A stretch of 64,000 nt of DNA from Streptomyces dangxiongensis (GTDB taxonomy: Bacteria > Actinomycetota > Actinomycetes > Streptomycetales > Streptomycetaceae). A program made the translations under genes and the position numbers. The number at the start of each line of letters is the position of its first letter. Within the stretch, counting starts at the first letter, position 1. A model generated the notes under the pieces. The model saw only the letters and a program-made list of their open reading frames with translations, did not search any database and was not told the origin of the DNA. Positions 16,297 through 24,081 of the stretch are shown here, piece after piece. The stretch is from positions 7,502,001 to 7,566,000 of the forward strand of contig NZ_CP033073.1 in assembly GCF_003675325.1 (NCBI RefSeq). Reading direction: 5' to 3'.

Positions 16297-17385
16297 TCAC
16301 GCGCGCCAGTGCGGGTCGTAACCGCTGGTCAGCTTCTCCTTGTTGTGACGCCACCTGGGCTCGTGGTTCACCATGTCGTTGGTCATGCCGCGCAGCCGGC
16401 GGATGACCGCCCCGTACGGCTTGATCACCAACGACGACAAGGTGCCGCCCGGAGGTTCGTCCATGAACGGCATGAAGGCGTCGGGGAAGCTCGGCATGGT
16501 GCAGCCGATGCAGATGCCGCCGACGTTCGGGCAGCCGCCGACGCCGCCCATCCAGCCGCGCTTGGGCACGTTGCAGTTGACGACCGGACCCCAGCAGCCG
16601 ATCTTCACCTGGCACTTGGGGGAGTTGTAGTCCCTGGAGAAGTCGGCCTGCTCGTAGTACGCGGCCCGGTCGCAGCCCTCGTGCACGGTCTTGCCGAACA
16701 GCCACTGCGGTCGCAGCATGTGGTCCAGCGGCGGCGGGGGAGCGGCACCGGCCGCGTGCTGGAGCGTCCAGACCAGGGTCTCCATGAAGTTCTCCGGCTG
16801 GATGGGACAGCCGGGCACGTTGACGATCGGGAGCCCCGACCGGGCCTTGAAGTCCCAGCCCAGGTAGTCCGCGAGCCCCATGCAGCCGGTCGGGTTGCCG
16901 GCCATGGCGTGGATGCCGCCGAACGTCGCACAGGTCCCGGCCGCGATCACCGCCCAGGCCTTGGGCGCCAGTTGGTCGATCCACCAGTTCAGCGTCTGCG
17001 GCTGACCGGTCTCCGGGTCGTTGCCGAACGACGTCCAGTAGCCGTCGCCCTCGATGATGTTCTGGTTCGGGACCGAGCCCTCGATGACGAGGATGAACGG
17101 CTCCAGTTCGCCGCGGGCCGCCTCCCGGTACGGGGCCAGGAAGTCCTCCCCGCCCAGGCTGGGCGAGAGGACCTTGTTGACGAGGATCACCCTCGGCAGG
17201 CCCGGGATCAGCCCGAGCACCACGTCCTCGATGGACGGCTGCCCCGCCGCGGTCAGCGACACGGTGTCGCCGTCGCAGCTCATCCCCTCCGAGATCCACA
17301 GGATGGTGATCTCGTCGAAGCCCTCCCGCGCCTCGGCCCTGCTGGGCTCGCCAAGCACTTCGGTCGTACCGCTCTGTGTGGTCAT
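16297..17385 (-). CDS. hhyS: [NiFe]-hydrogenase small subunit, group 1h type
   Basis: A 362-residue electron-transfer subunit. There is no twin-arginine signal peptide and no C-terminal membrane helix, so the enzyme should be cytoplasmic. The proximal-cluster motif, normally CxGC, reads Cys37-Asp38-Gly39-Asp40, so an Asp replaces a Cys. That matches the 3Cys-1Asp proximal cluster known from the structure of the Ralstonia eutropha actinobacterial-type hydrogenase. The remaining Cys ligands are in AAGTCATFGG, NVPGCPIQ, HEGCDRAAYY, KCQVKIGCWGPVVNC and GGCPNVGGICIGC. ATG 17385 follows GGAGGCCGCAGAC. Confidence 0.96.
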   Translation of the reverse strand: MTTQSGTTEVLGEPSRAEAREGFDEITILWISEGMSCDGDTVSLTAAGQPSIEDVVLGLIPGLPRVILVNKVLSPSLGGEDFLAPYREAARGELEPFILVIEGSVPNQNIIEGDGYWTSFGNDPETGQPQTLNWWIDQLAPKAWAVIAAGTCATFGGIHAMAGNPTGCMGLADYLGWDFKARSGLPIVNVPGCPIQPENFMETLVWTLQHAAGAAPPPPLDHMLRPQWLFGKTVHEGCDRAAYYEQADFSRDYNSPKCQVKIGCWGPVVNCNVPKRGWMGGVGGCPNVGGICIGCTMPSFPDAFMPFMDEPPGGTLSSLVIKPYGAVIRRLRGMTNDMVNHEPRWRHNKEKLTSGYDPHWRA

Positions 17386-17505
17386 GTCTGCGGCCTCCGT
17401 TGCAGCCGGTCACGGAATGGGTTTCGGGCCGCGGCCGAGGGGGCCGCGCGGGTCGGTGCGGGGGGTTCGCCGGGGGCGGCCGTCGTGCGGACGCCCTCCG
17501 GCGTC

Positions 17506-19005
17506 TCACGGGCACGCATCGGACCATCCGCTCTCCGGCCGCCGGTCGGCGGGCCGCGCGGGCCGTGGGGCCTGCGGCCGGGGCGGTCCGGGCGGGCCCG
17601 GTGCGCCGGCGGTGCCGAGCGGCTCCAGCTCCTCGGGCCGGAAGTAGTGGAACCGGCCGTACCAGCCGTGCAGTTCGGCGGCGGGATCGTCGTCCACGGT
17701 GACGGCCAGGTGGACGCTGCCGTCCACGTCGTGGAAGACCGCGGCGACCTGCGCGGTCCGCCCCTGAAGGAACATGTCCTGGGCGTCGGCGCCCCGCCCG
17801 CGCGGGCGCAGCCGCACCCGGCTGCCGCCGCCCACGGGCACCCCGCCGACCGGCACGGTGTCCGTCGTCGGGGACAGTCCGTCGTCGCCGTGCTCCTGCC
17901 ACCAGGCGGGCCGGCCGGAGTCCGGCGCCCGCGCGGGTGCCAGGGAGCGGATGGTGCCGTGCAGCCGGGCGAAGACCTCCTGGGGCATGGTGTCGACGCG
18001 GTCCAGGATCCGGGCGGCCCGTGGGTCGGTGGCCCGGGCCTCGGCCTTCTCCTCGTCGGTCAGCAGCATCGTGCGGAGGGTGAGGATCTCGTCGATCTCC
18101 GCGGCGTCGTGCAGGTCGCCGGGGCTCTCGGGCGCCACCTGCGGATGGTCCGGGAGGATGATCGGCGCGGAGAGCAGGTAGGCGCCCGTCGCCCCGTCGC
18201 CGTCCGCGGACGCCGGCGGTGCCCCGCCGAGCACGGGGAACGTGAACGCGTTGCGGCAGCCCTTCACGTGTTCCGCGAGCGCGGCGGGCGGATCGATCGG
18301 CGATACGAACTCCACCGCGTCCCCGGCGAGGAGCGTGTGGGTGGCGAGCAGCGCCTGCCCCAGCACCGCACCCCGCGGGGCCTGCGGGTCCGGGGCGTCG
18401 GCGGTGTTCTCGGTGCGTACGCGCAGCCGGTACAGCCCCGGCCCGAGCGGTTCGGCGAGGACCGTCGTCCCGGCCCGCACCTCCCGTCGCCGCCGCACCG
18501 TCCGCCCGGCTCCCGACGGCAACGGCTCGTACTCCGCACCTGCCGGCGCTCCCACGGGCACGGTCCGCCCGCCGCGCGACAGCTCGGCCAGCGGGAGCAC
18601 CAGCTCGGTCTCGCGGGGCACCGCCTCCTCGAACGACAGGTGGGTGACGCCGTCGGCCGTCCGCAGCGACTGGACCGGGCGGTGCCGCCCGTCGCCGTCC
18701 GCGGCCTCCACCTGCTTGTGCTGCATCTGGAGGTAGCGCACCCGCACCCGTACGACGGCGTCCTCGCCGTGGACCCGCAGCACGCACTCGGTCCGCTGGT
18801 ACCACGAGTCGGCGGAGCCGGAGATCCCCGGCGTGACCGGACCGTCCCGCTCCACCCAGTTCCGGGGCAGCAGCACCCCGAACTGCCAGCGGACCCGGTT
18901 CTTCGCCGAGGAGCGGCGGTAGGGATAGAGCAGATAGCCCTCGTACAGCACGGCGTCCGCCACGGCACTGAGCTGCTCACAGCCCTCGCCGACCCTGTTG
19001 GCCAT
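17506..19005 (-). CDS. 499-residue orphan protein heading the hydrogenase structural operon
   Basis: The first gene of the minus operon, 120 bases before hhyS, with a strong GGTGAGGAGAGGGC site. The protein has no signal peptide, no membrane helix and no cysteine cluster (single Cys at ~9 and a few others). The N-terminal ~220 residues look beta-rich (YEGYLLYPYRRSSAKNRVRW; LRVHGEDAVVRVRVRYLQMQ). The middle holds the motif HVKGCRNAFTFPVLG and a helical stretch (LHDAAEIDEILTLRTMLLTDEEKAEA). The C-terminus has a conserved-looking beta segment (AQDMFLQGRTAQVAAVF; YGRFHYFRPEELEPLG) followed by a proline-rich tail. I know of similar large hypotheticals next to group 1h hydrogenases but not a function. 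Confidence 0.8.
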   Translation of the reverse strand: MANRVGEGCEQLSAVADAVLYEGYLLYPYRRSSAKNRVRWQFGVLLPRNWVERDGPVTPGISGSADSWYQRTECVLRVHGEDAVVRVRVRYLQMQHKQVEAADGDGRHRPVQSLRTADGVTHLSFEEAVPRETELVLPLAELSRGGRTVPVGAPAGAEYEPLPSGAGRTVRRRREVRAGTTVLAEPLGPGLYRLRVRTENTADAPDPQAPRGAVLGQALLATHTLLAGDAVEFVSPIDPPAALAEHVKGCRNAFTFPVLGGAPPASADGDGATGAYLLSAPIILPDHPQVAPESPGDLHDAAEIDEILTLRTMLLTDEEKAEARATDPRAARILDRVDTMPQEVFARLHGTIRSLAPARAPDSGRPAWWQEHGDDGLSPTTDTVPVGGVPVGGGSRVRLRPRGRGADAQDMFLQGRTAQVAAVFHDVDGSVHLAVTVDDDPAAELHGWYGRFHYFRPEELEPLGTAGAPGPPGPPRPQAPRPARPADRRPESGWSDACP

Positions 19006-19146
19006 GCCCTCTCCTCACCGGAGCGTCCGCGGTTCTCCCCCCCACGGTCACATCCGTCGCGCCCGCCCGCCCCTCAGGCGCACCGTCATTGCGCCGGACA
19101 GGGGAGGGCACGCGCCGTGACCGCCACGCGGCGGTGGGTCAGCGGG

Positions 19147-19257
19147 GCCGAGATGGCGCGGGCGCGGCGGGGCAGGGGGGAGCCTGAGGTGGCGGGGGCG
19201 CAGCGGGAAAGGGGCGCCGAGGTGGCGCGGGCGCGGGCGCGGCGGGGCAGGGGGGCG
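19147..19257. repeat. Imperfect GC-only tandem repeat, three units
   Basis: Three related units of 33-42 bases lie head to tail: 19147-19180, 19182-19215 and 19216-19257. They share the core gccgag-tggcgcgggcg followed by cggcggggcagggggg. They fill most of the 256-base gap between the start of the 499-residue gene and the 3' end of the broken gene next to it. They lie upstream of the hydrogenase structural operon. Confidence 0.6.
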
Positions 19258-19261
19258 AGGT

Positions 19262-19893
19262 TCAGCGGAGCAGCAGGTAGTGGGTGACGAGGGACTGCGC
19301 CCGGTCCGCGCCGATGCCCAGGGCCCTGCCGAGGGCCTCCCACCGCCGGTCCGGGTCCTCCTCGATCATGCAGGCCGCCTCCCGGCCGGCGCGCCGGGTC
19401 AGGCGGTCCAGCGCGACGACGGCCCGCAGGGCGGCGGCCGGCGCGTCCTCGGGGCCAGCGCGAACAGCCTGTCCTCCACGGCGTTCAGCAGTTGGGCCAG
19501 CTCGTCCGGCAGCGGCACCGTCTGCCGCTCCACCGTACGGATGTGCTCGCTCCAGTCCCGGCGCGCACGCGAGACGTCCAGGTCCTCCAGGCCGTCCCCG
19601 GCCAGTTCCTCCCACGGGACCGGCGCGCTCGGACCGCGCCAGCCGCAGGTGCACGAGGCGCGCACCGCCGCCGCCTTCGGGCGGGTCATGCTGCCGTCGT
19701 ACGCCCACCACTCGCTGGTCGCGTACATCTCGGCGCCGCTGCCGATGTCGAAACAGGCGGGCTTCGGTTCGCTGCCGTCGGCCAGGACGGCACCCACGAT
19801 GCCCTCGTGCGACTCCCCGAACTCCTCGGTCGTCCACCCCACGGCCGTCTCCCTCCCCTCGCCGGGCTTCGTCCTGCCCATCATCGGCGACAC
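19262..19893 (-). pseudogene. Frameshifted orphan gene (single-base deletion)
   Basis: Two frames join to give one plausible ~210-residue protein. The upstream frame begins at 19893 and includes a Cys-Gly-Trp motif (ASCTCGWRGPSAPVPWEEL), ending its sensible part at NAVEDRLFALAP. The downstream frame continues EDAPAAALRAVVALDRLTRR and ends in AQSLVTHYLLLR at 19262. The switch falls at a run of four G (plus strand 19451-19454); one more base there restores a single frame. The domain is unknown to me. It may be a true frameshift or a homopolymer undercall. Confidence 0.6.
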
Positions 19894-20222
19894 GGTGCCC
19901 CGCCGGGCCGCGGACGGGAAAAAGGGGCCGAAAGGGGGCCGTTCACGGGCCGGGGCGCCCGGACGTCACGGCCCGTGCGGCGGCCGGGCAGCCGCTCCAG
20001 CGTGACCAGCGCCGCGTCGTCGCCGGGGTCGCCGTGCGCATGGCGGACGAGGTCCCGGCGCAGGCCCGCCACCAGGAGCGTCCGGCGGCCGGCCGGCGTG
20101 GGCCTCGACACGGGCGGCCAGGACGCGGAACCGGCCGCGCGGGCCACGGTCGCCGGTGCCGCCTCGGCGCCGTCGGTACGTCCGGTCCGCGTGGCCGGAG
20201 CGGTCCACCGTGCGCCGCTCAT
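19881..20222 (-). CDS. Hypothetical protein resembling a phosphatase C-terminal fragment
   Basis: A 113-residue frame starting ATG at 20222. Most is Ala/Arg/Thr-rich low-complexity sequence. Around residues 65-95 it reads LLVAGLRRDLVRHAHGD then DDAALVTLERLPG, which resembles the last strand and helix of SpoIIE/PP2C phosphatases (the DD.AL..L.R motif) without any catalytic aspartates. It is probably a remnant of such a phosphatase. It overlaps the start of the broken gene next to it by 13 bases. Confidence 0.35.
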   Translation of the reverse strand: MSGARWTAPATRTGRTDGAEAAPATVARAAGSASWPPVSRPTPAGRRTLLVAGLRRDLVRHAHGDPGDDAALVTLERLPGRRTGRDVRAPRPVNGPLSAPFSRPRPGGAPCRR

Positions 20223-20442
20223 GCCGTCCCCGCCTCCCTCGGTCGCACTGTGGTCCTCTCCCGGCGGGTCCGCCCGGACGGACCCCGATAGGCCGCCCAG
20301 GATGATCAGACAAATGGGGCATGACGCTGATGTGGGCGATGTGTGGAGGAGGGGGTTCTCGGGAGCTCTGTCGGGCCCGCGTCCGGCCCCGTACACTGCC
20401 GATCCGCAGACATGCGGGCGCAGTTGACCGGGGGGAGCCGAC

Positions 20443-22062
20443 ATGTCCGAAGGTCCGTACGGTTCGGGTCAGGGGTTCGCGGGAGCACCGCAGCCGCCCC
20501 TGCCGCCGGGTCCGCCGCCGCTGCCGCCCCTGCCGCCCGGCCCGCCGCCCAGCCCGCCGCCCGGGCCGCCGGACGTCTGGCGGGCCGCAGCGGTCGCCGT
20601 GCTCAACCTGAGCGGTCTCGGACTCGGTTACGCCCTGCTGCGGCGCCGGCTCGCGACGGCCGCGTGCTGGGTGGTGACCGGCCTGTTCCTGCTCTTCGCG
20701 CTCCCCGCGGACGCCGACGGCGTCCCCGGCGCCGCGCTCGCCGGCTACGCCGTCCTCCTGCTGGCGGCGGCCGTCCACGGCGGTCTCACCGGACTGCGCA
20801 CCCCACTGGTCCGGCCGGGCAGCGCGCCCCTCGCACTGCTGCTCGGCGTGCTGCTCCTCGCCGTACCGGCCGGCGGCGCCCTCTGGTACCAGGACGCCCA
20901 CGACGAGGCCGTGGAACAGCAGCTTCTCGGCCGTCTGGAGCGGGCCGACGACCTCGTGGCCGCGAGCGGCCGGCAGCCGTTCGGCACCGCCAGGGCCGAC
21001 TACCGGACCGCCCTGGACGTCTACCGCGACATCGCCGCCGACCACCCCGGCTCCCGCGCCGCCCACAAGGTCCCCGACAGCCTGCGGACCTACTACACGA
21101 CGGTCGCCGCTCCGTACGGCCACCAGGAGTACTGCGACGCCGTCGAGCCGCTGAAGTACCTGCGGACCGTGCCCGACACGATGCCGGAGGGCCGGCTCGG
21201 CTCGCTGGCCCACTGGCCCGACGGCCGGCTCGCGACCGCCCTGTACGAGTGCGGCGCACAGCGCATCGCGGCCGACGAGGCCGACTGGGTGACCCGCTTC
21301 GGCGACCTGCTGGACACCTTCCCGCGGTCCGCGCCGGCGGCGAGGGTGGTGCCCGCCGTCGACTCGGCGGTGAAGACGGCGGAGAAGGCCGTCGACGGTG
21401 ACGAACCCTGCGCGGCCGTCGAGCGACTGCACACCCTGAACACCCGGATCGGCGACCTGTCCCGGTCGGCCGGCGACACGGACGGCGGTCTGGCGAAGGC
21501 CGCGGGCCGGGCGGGCCGCTCCGGTGACTCGGGCGCGTACGCCTGCGGCGTCGACCAGTACCGGGACGGTGACTTCGCCGCCGCCCAGAAGACGATGGAA
21601 CGGTTCGCCGCCGACCACGAGCACGACCGGAACCGGGCGCGCGCGCAGAAGACCGCCATAGCCGCCGAGGTCGCCCAGACGCTCCCCGCGGCCGGCCGGA
21701 AGCTGCCCACCACGGCCTCCGGTGGCAGCATCTCCATCACCGTCAAGAACGACAGCCCGGACGACATCACCGTCCTGTACACCGGCCCGGTCACCGGGAG
21801 TTTCACCCTCAAGGGCTGCGGGGGCTGCCGGTCCTACTCGTTCGCCGACACACTGGCCGCCCGCTTCAAGCCCTGCAACGACAGCGGCAGGGACTATCCG
21901 CGGCGCACCATCAGCCTGCCCGCCGGCACCACGTACTTCGTGCACAAGCCGCACGGTGACAGGGCCGCGACCCCGGCCTCGGACACCGCCAAGCTCAGGC
22001 CCGGCTACATCTACACGGAATGCGCCTACTCGACCCGGACCCTGGGCTCCTCCGCGAACTGA
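20443..22062 (+). CDS. Proline-rich membrane protein with large extracytoplasmic domain
   Basis: A 539-residue protein, with GGGGGGAG five bases before the ATG. Residues ~15-45 are a polyproline/glycine tract. Four hydrophobic segments follow at about 48-150 (AVAVLNLSGLGLGYALL; CWVVTGLFLLFAL; GYAVLLLAAAVHGGL; LALLLGVLLLAVPAG). The rest is a long soluble domain of helical repeats with paired cysteines (EYCDAVEPL, YECGAQRIA, EPCAAVERL, YACGVDQY) and a C-terminal beta domain with a CGGC motif and a Cys near the end. The repeated xxCxxxxxL spacing suggests disulfide-stabilised TPR-like helices outside the membrane. Function unknown. Confidence 0.8.
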   Translation: MSEGPYGSGQGFAGAPQPPLPPGPPPLPPLPPGPPPSPPPGPPDVWRAAAVAVLNLSGLGLGYALLRRRLATAACWVVTGLFLLFALPADADGVPGAALAGYAVLLLAAAVHGGLTGLRTPLVRPGSAPLALLLGVLLLAVPAGGALWYQDAHDEAVEQQLLGRLERADDLVAASGRQPFGTARADYRTALDVYRDIAADHPGSRAAHKVPDSLRTYYTTVAAPYGHQEYCDAVEPLKYLRTVPDTMPEGRLGSLAHWPDGRLATALYECGAQRIAADEADWVTRFGDLLDTFPRSAPAARVVPAVDSAVKTAEKAVDGDEPCAAVERLHTLNTRIGDLSRSAGDTDGGLAKAAGRAGRSGDSGAYACGVDQYRDGDFAAAQKTMERFAADHEHDRNRARAQKTAIAAEVAQTLPAAGRKLPTTASGGSISITVKNDSPDDITVLYTGPVTGSFTLKGCGGCRSYSFADTLAARFKPCNDSGRDYPRRTISLPAGTTYFVHKPHGDRAATPASDTAKLRPGYIYTECAYSTRTLGSSAN

Positions 22063-22209
22063 CAGGACCGCCCACCCTGACCGGCGTCGGCGGGGCACTG
22101 GCCGAGCGCGGCGATCACGGACGGCCAGGTGGGGAGCCGGCCGCCGAATGCGTGCTGCTCGACGGGGCCGGTCAGGAGCGGCGGACGCCGGACGACCGGC
22201 CCCGCCCCG

Positions 22210-22482
22210 TCACCCGGCCGGGTTGTCGACCCGGATCCGCACCTGCTCCTCCAGCCGTCCCAGACTGCCGTCCAGGGCCTCGTACACGGCCTGCTCGCCC
22301 GGGTCGTGGCCCTCGTCGACCTGCCCGGTGCTGTCCTCGTGCACGGTTACGGCGGGCGGGTTCTCGACATCCACGTGCAGGCGGTCGGGGAGCCAGGCAT
22401 CGAGCTGCGTGATGTCGGCGGCCCGGTCGAAGACGTGCTCGGGCAGTGCCGGCATCGTGCGGGAACGTTCGTACTCGGCCAT
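22210..22482 (-). CDS. Short SRPBCC-like protein
   Basis: A 90-residue protein. The start resembles the SRPBCC (START-like) fold: ERSRTMPALPEHVFDRAADI followed by LDAWLPDRLHVDVEN. The end (YEALDGSLGRLEEQVRIRV) matches the closing amphipathic helix. The central strands of a full ~140-residue SRPBCC domain are missing, so it is either a compact family or an internally deleted copy. The DNA shows no frameshift. An acidic patch (EDSTGQVDEGHD) replaces the strands. Confidence 0.6.
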   Translation of the reverse strand: MAEYERSRTMPALPEHVFDRAADITQLDAWLPDRLHVDVENPPAVTVHEDSTGQVDEGHDPGEQAVYEALDGSLGRLEEQVRIRVDNPAG

Positions 22483-22584
22483 CGCGGCACCGCTCCTCCG
22501 GTTCGGGAGTCGTACCCCGGCCGCGTGCCCGTTCCGAGTCGGCCGAAAAGCCCGGGCGGAGCCGCGGCCGCGGGCTCGTGGCGG

Positions 22585-22815
22585 TCACAGGCCCATGGCG
22601 ATGGCTGTGCGGGTCAGTTGGGCCGTGTTGGTGATGTTCAGCTTGGCCCGGATGCGGCGCAGGTAGGCGTCCACGGTGTGGGTGGAGAGTCCCATGTGGC
22701 GGGCCGTTTGCACGTAGGTGCGGCCGGCGGCGATGTGCCGGAGCGTCTCCCGCTCGCGCGGAGCCAGCGCGGGGGCGGGGGCCTCGGTGGGCGACGGGGC
22801 GAGAGTGGCGCTCAT
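22585..22815 (-). CDS. Stand-alone LuxR-type helix-turn-helix regulator
   Basis: A 76-residue protein that is almost only the DNA-binding domain: LAPRERETLRHIAAGRTYVQ, then RHMGLSTHTVDAYLRRIRAKL, then NTAQLTRTAIAMGL. There is no receiver domain. ATG 22815 has GGAGG seven bases upstream. Stand-alone GerE-like proteins act as developmental or stress regulators. Its upstream region holds a 9-bp direct repeat (22917-22936). Confidence 0.85.
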   Translation of the reverse strand: MSATLAPSPTEAPAPALAPRERETLRHIAAGRTYVQTARHMGLSTHTVDAYLRRIRAKLNITNTAQLTRTAIAMGL

Positions 22816-22916
22816 GGTGGTTCCTCCGGCAGAACGGCTCGGGGGGTGTCCGCTTAGGGCGTTTTGCCCTTGTTCCACCAGATTGATTGCCGGACTTCAT
22901 GGGCGTGTCCGCCGAC

Positions 22917-22936
22917 TGTCACAGGCGTGTCACAGG
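22917..22936. promoter_or_regulatory. 9-bp direct repeat, possible operator
   Basis: The sequence tgtcacagg occurs at 22917-22925 and 22928-22936, 11 bases apart, so both copies face the same side of the helix. It lies in the gap between the serine hydrolase stop and the LuxR-type start, about 100-120 bases upstream of the LuxR gene. It could bind a dimeric regulator. Confidence 0.4.
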
Positions 22937-22989
22937 GGTACGATCAACGGTTTGTCCCACTCGAGCGGCCCCGTCGGCCGGCGGGTCCC

Positions 22990-23790
22990 TCAGGCCACGG
23001 CCGCCCGCGCCGTCCGCTCCACCAGGGACACCCCGTCGCTCATGGACGCGCTGCCGTCCGTCAGGACCGCGACGAGACACCGGTGCCCCCCGACGGTGAC
23101 CTCGCCGACGCTGTTGACGTCCCACCGGCCCGTCGTGCTGCGCTCCAGCCAGCCGTTCTTCAGGATGCGCCCGGCGCCACCGGCACCCGCCGCGGAGACG
23201 CCCCAGGACTGCTCGGGCACGACCTGGCTCATCAGGGTGCGCACGTAGGCACGGGACGCCGGGTGCAGCGCGGCGTGCGCCGGGTCGCCGGGGTCGAACA
23301 CGTCCCGCAGCAGCCGTATCTGGTCGCTCGCGGTCGTCCGGGTCAGCCCCCACTTGGGTCCCGGTCCGCCCGTCGTGGCGGTGAGCCCCAGCCGCCTGTT
23401 CGCCGCGGCCAGCCCGGAGGCCCGGCCGATCCGGCGCCACAGCGTGCCGGCCGCCGCGTTGTCGCTGCGCCGGATCATCGGCTCGGCCAGTTCCCGCTCC
23501 CGCGCGGTGAGCTGCCGTCCCGCGTCCTGTGCCTGGAGCAGCAGCGCCGCGAGGATGTCGACCTTGACGATGCTGGCGGTGTCGTACGCCCTGTCCTGGC
23601 CGTGGACCACGGGCGTGCCGCCGGTGCGGTCCAGGTCGAGGACGGCGGCCGTGGCGTGCACCGCGCCCGCCGTGGAGGACGCTGCGGCGGCCGTCGCCGG
23701 CTGGAGGGGACCGGCGGACAGGAGGGCCGCTGCCGAGGCCAGGAGGGCGCCGGCACGGACACGTGCGGTGGGAGAGGGGAGAGACGGCAT
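22990..23790 (-). CDS. Secreted serine hydrolase, class A beta-lactamase-like
   Basis: A 266-residue protein with a signal peptide (about 1-37; ALLASAAALLSAGP, cleavage near ATAAA). The catalytic SxxK is Ser73-Ile-Val-Lys76 and the SDN motif is Ser109-Asp-Asn111, both matching class A beta-lactamase/D-Ala-D-Ala-peptidase-like enzymes. The KTG triad is not clear; KNGW is the nearest match. A typical Glu166 loop is not obvious, so true beta-lactamase activity is doubtful. A cell-wall or ester substrate is possible. Confidence 0.82.
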   Translation of the reverse strand: MPSLPSPTARVRAGALLASAAALLSAGPLQPATAAAASSTAGAVHATAAVLDLDRTGGTPVVHGQDRAYDTASIVKVDILAALLLQAQDAGRQLTARERELAEPMIRRSDNAAAGTLWRRIGRASGLAAANRRLGLTATTGGPGPKWGLTRTTASDQIRLLRDVFDPGDPAHAALHPASRAYVRTLMSQVVPEQSWGVSAAGAGGAGRILKNGWLERSTTGRWDVNSVGEVTVGGHRCLVAVLTDGSASMSDGVSLVERTARAAVA

Positions 23791-23918
23791 GGGTCACGAA
23801 GGTAGCCACCCCGCGCGTCCGGCGACGTGGCACCCGTCACTCCCAGGCCCTTTCGGGCCGAATTGTGAGAAGAGCCACCGAGGGGGCGCACCGTGCTGCC
23901 GGGTCACCTTCGGTGGTG

Positions 23919-24051
23919 GGTGCGCGTGCCCGGACGGCCCTTCCGGTGGCAGGTACGCGCGCCCGGGCGGCCCTCCCGGGGGTGTGATACGCGCGTCCGG
24001 GCGGCCTTTCCACGGCGTGTACGGCCGTCGCGGCAGCCCCTCTCGCCTATC
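23919..24051. repeat. About 33-bp imperfect tandem repeat, four units
   Basis: Units begin at 23919, 23952, 23986 and 24019 and share ggtacgcgcgcccgggcgg followed by a pyrimidine/GC segment. The first three are close copies; the fourth is diverged. They end about 30 bases upstream of the permease start. The minus strand can be read as a repeating Gly/Pro/Arg peptide, but no start or ribosome site supports a gene. They may be regulatory or a decayed coding repeat. Confidence 0.6.
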
Positions 24052-24081
24052 GTCGGCCGGACACCGACATCCGGAGCGATC

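Noticed and set aside
19881..20222. Functional SpoIIE phosphatase
   Set aside because: Only the last strand/helix motif is present; all catalytic aspartates are missing.
23919..24051. Four-unit repeat as a CRISPR array or as a coding gene
   Set aside because: Copies are diverged and contiguous with no spacers, and there is no start with a ribosome site for the repeat peptide.
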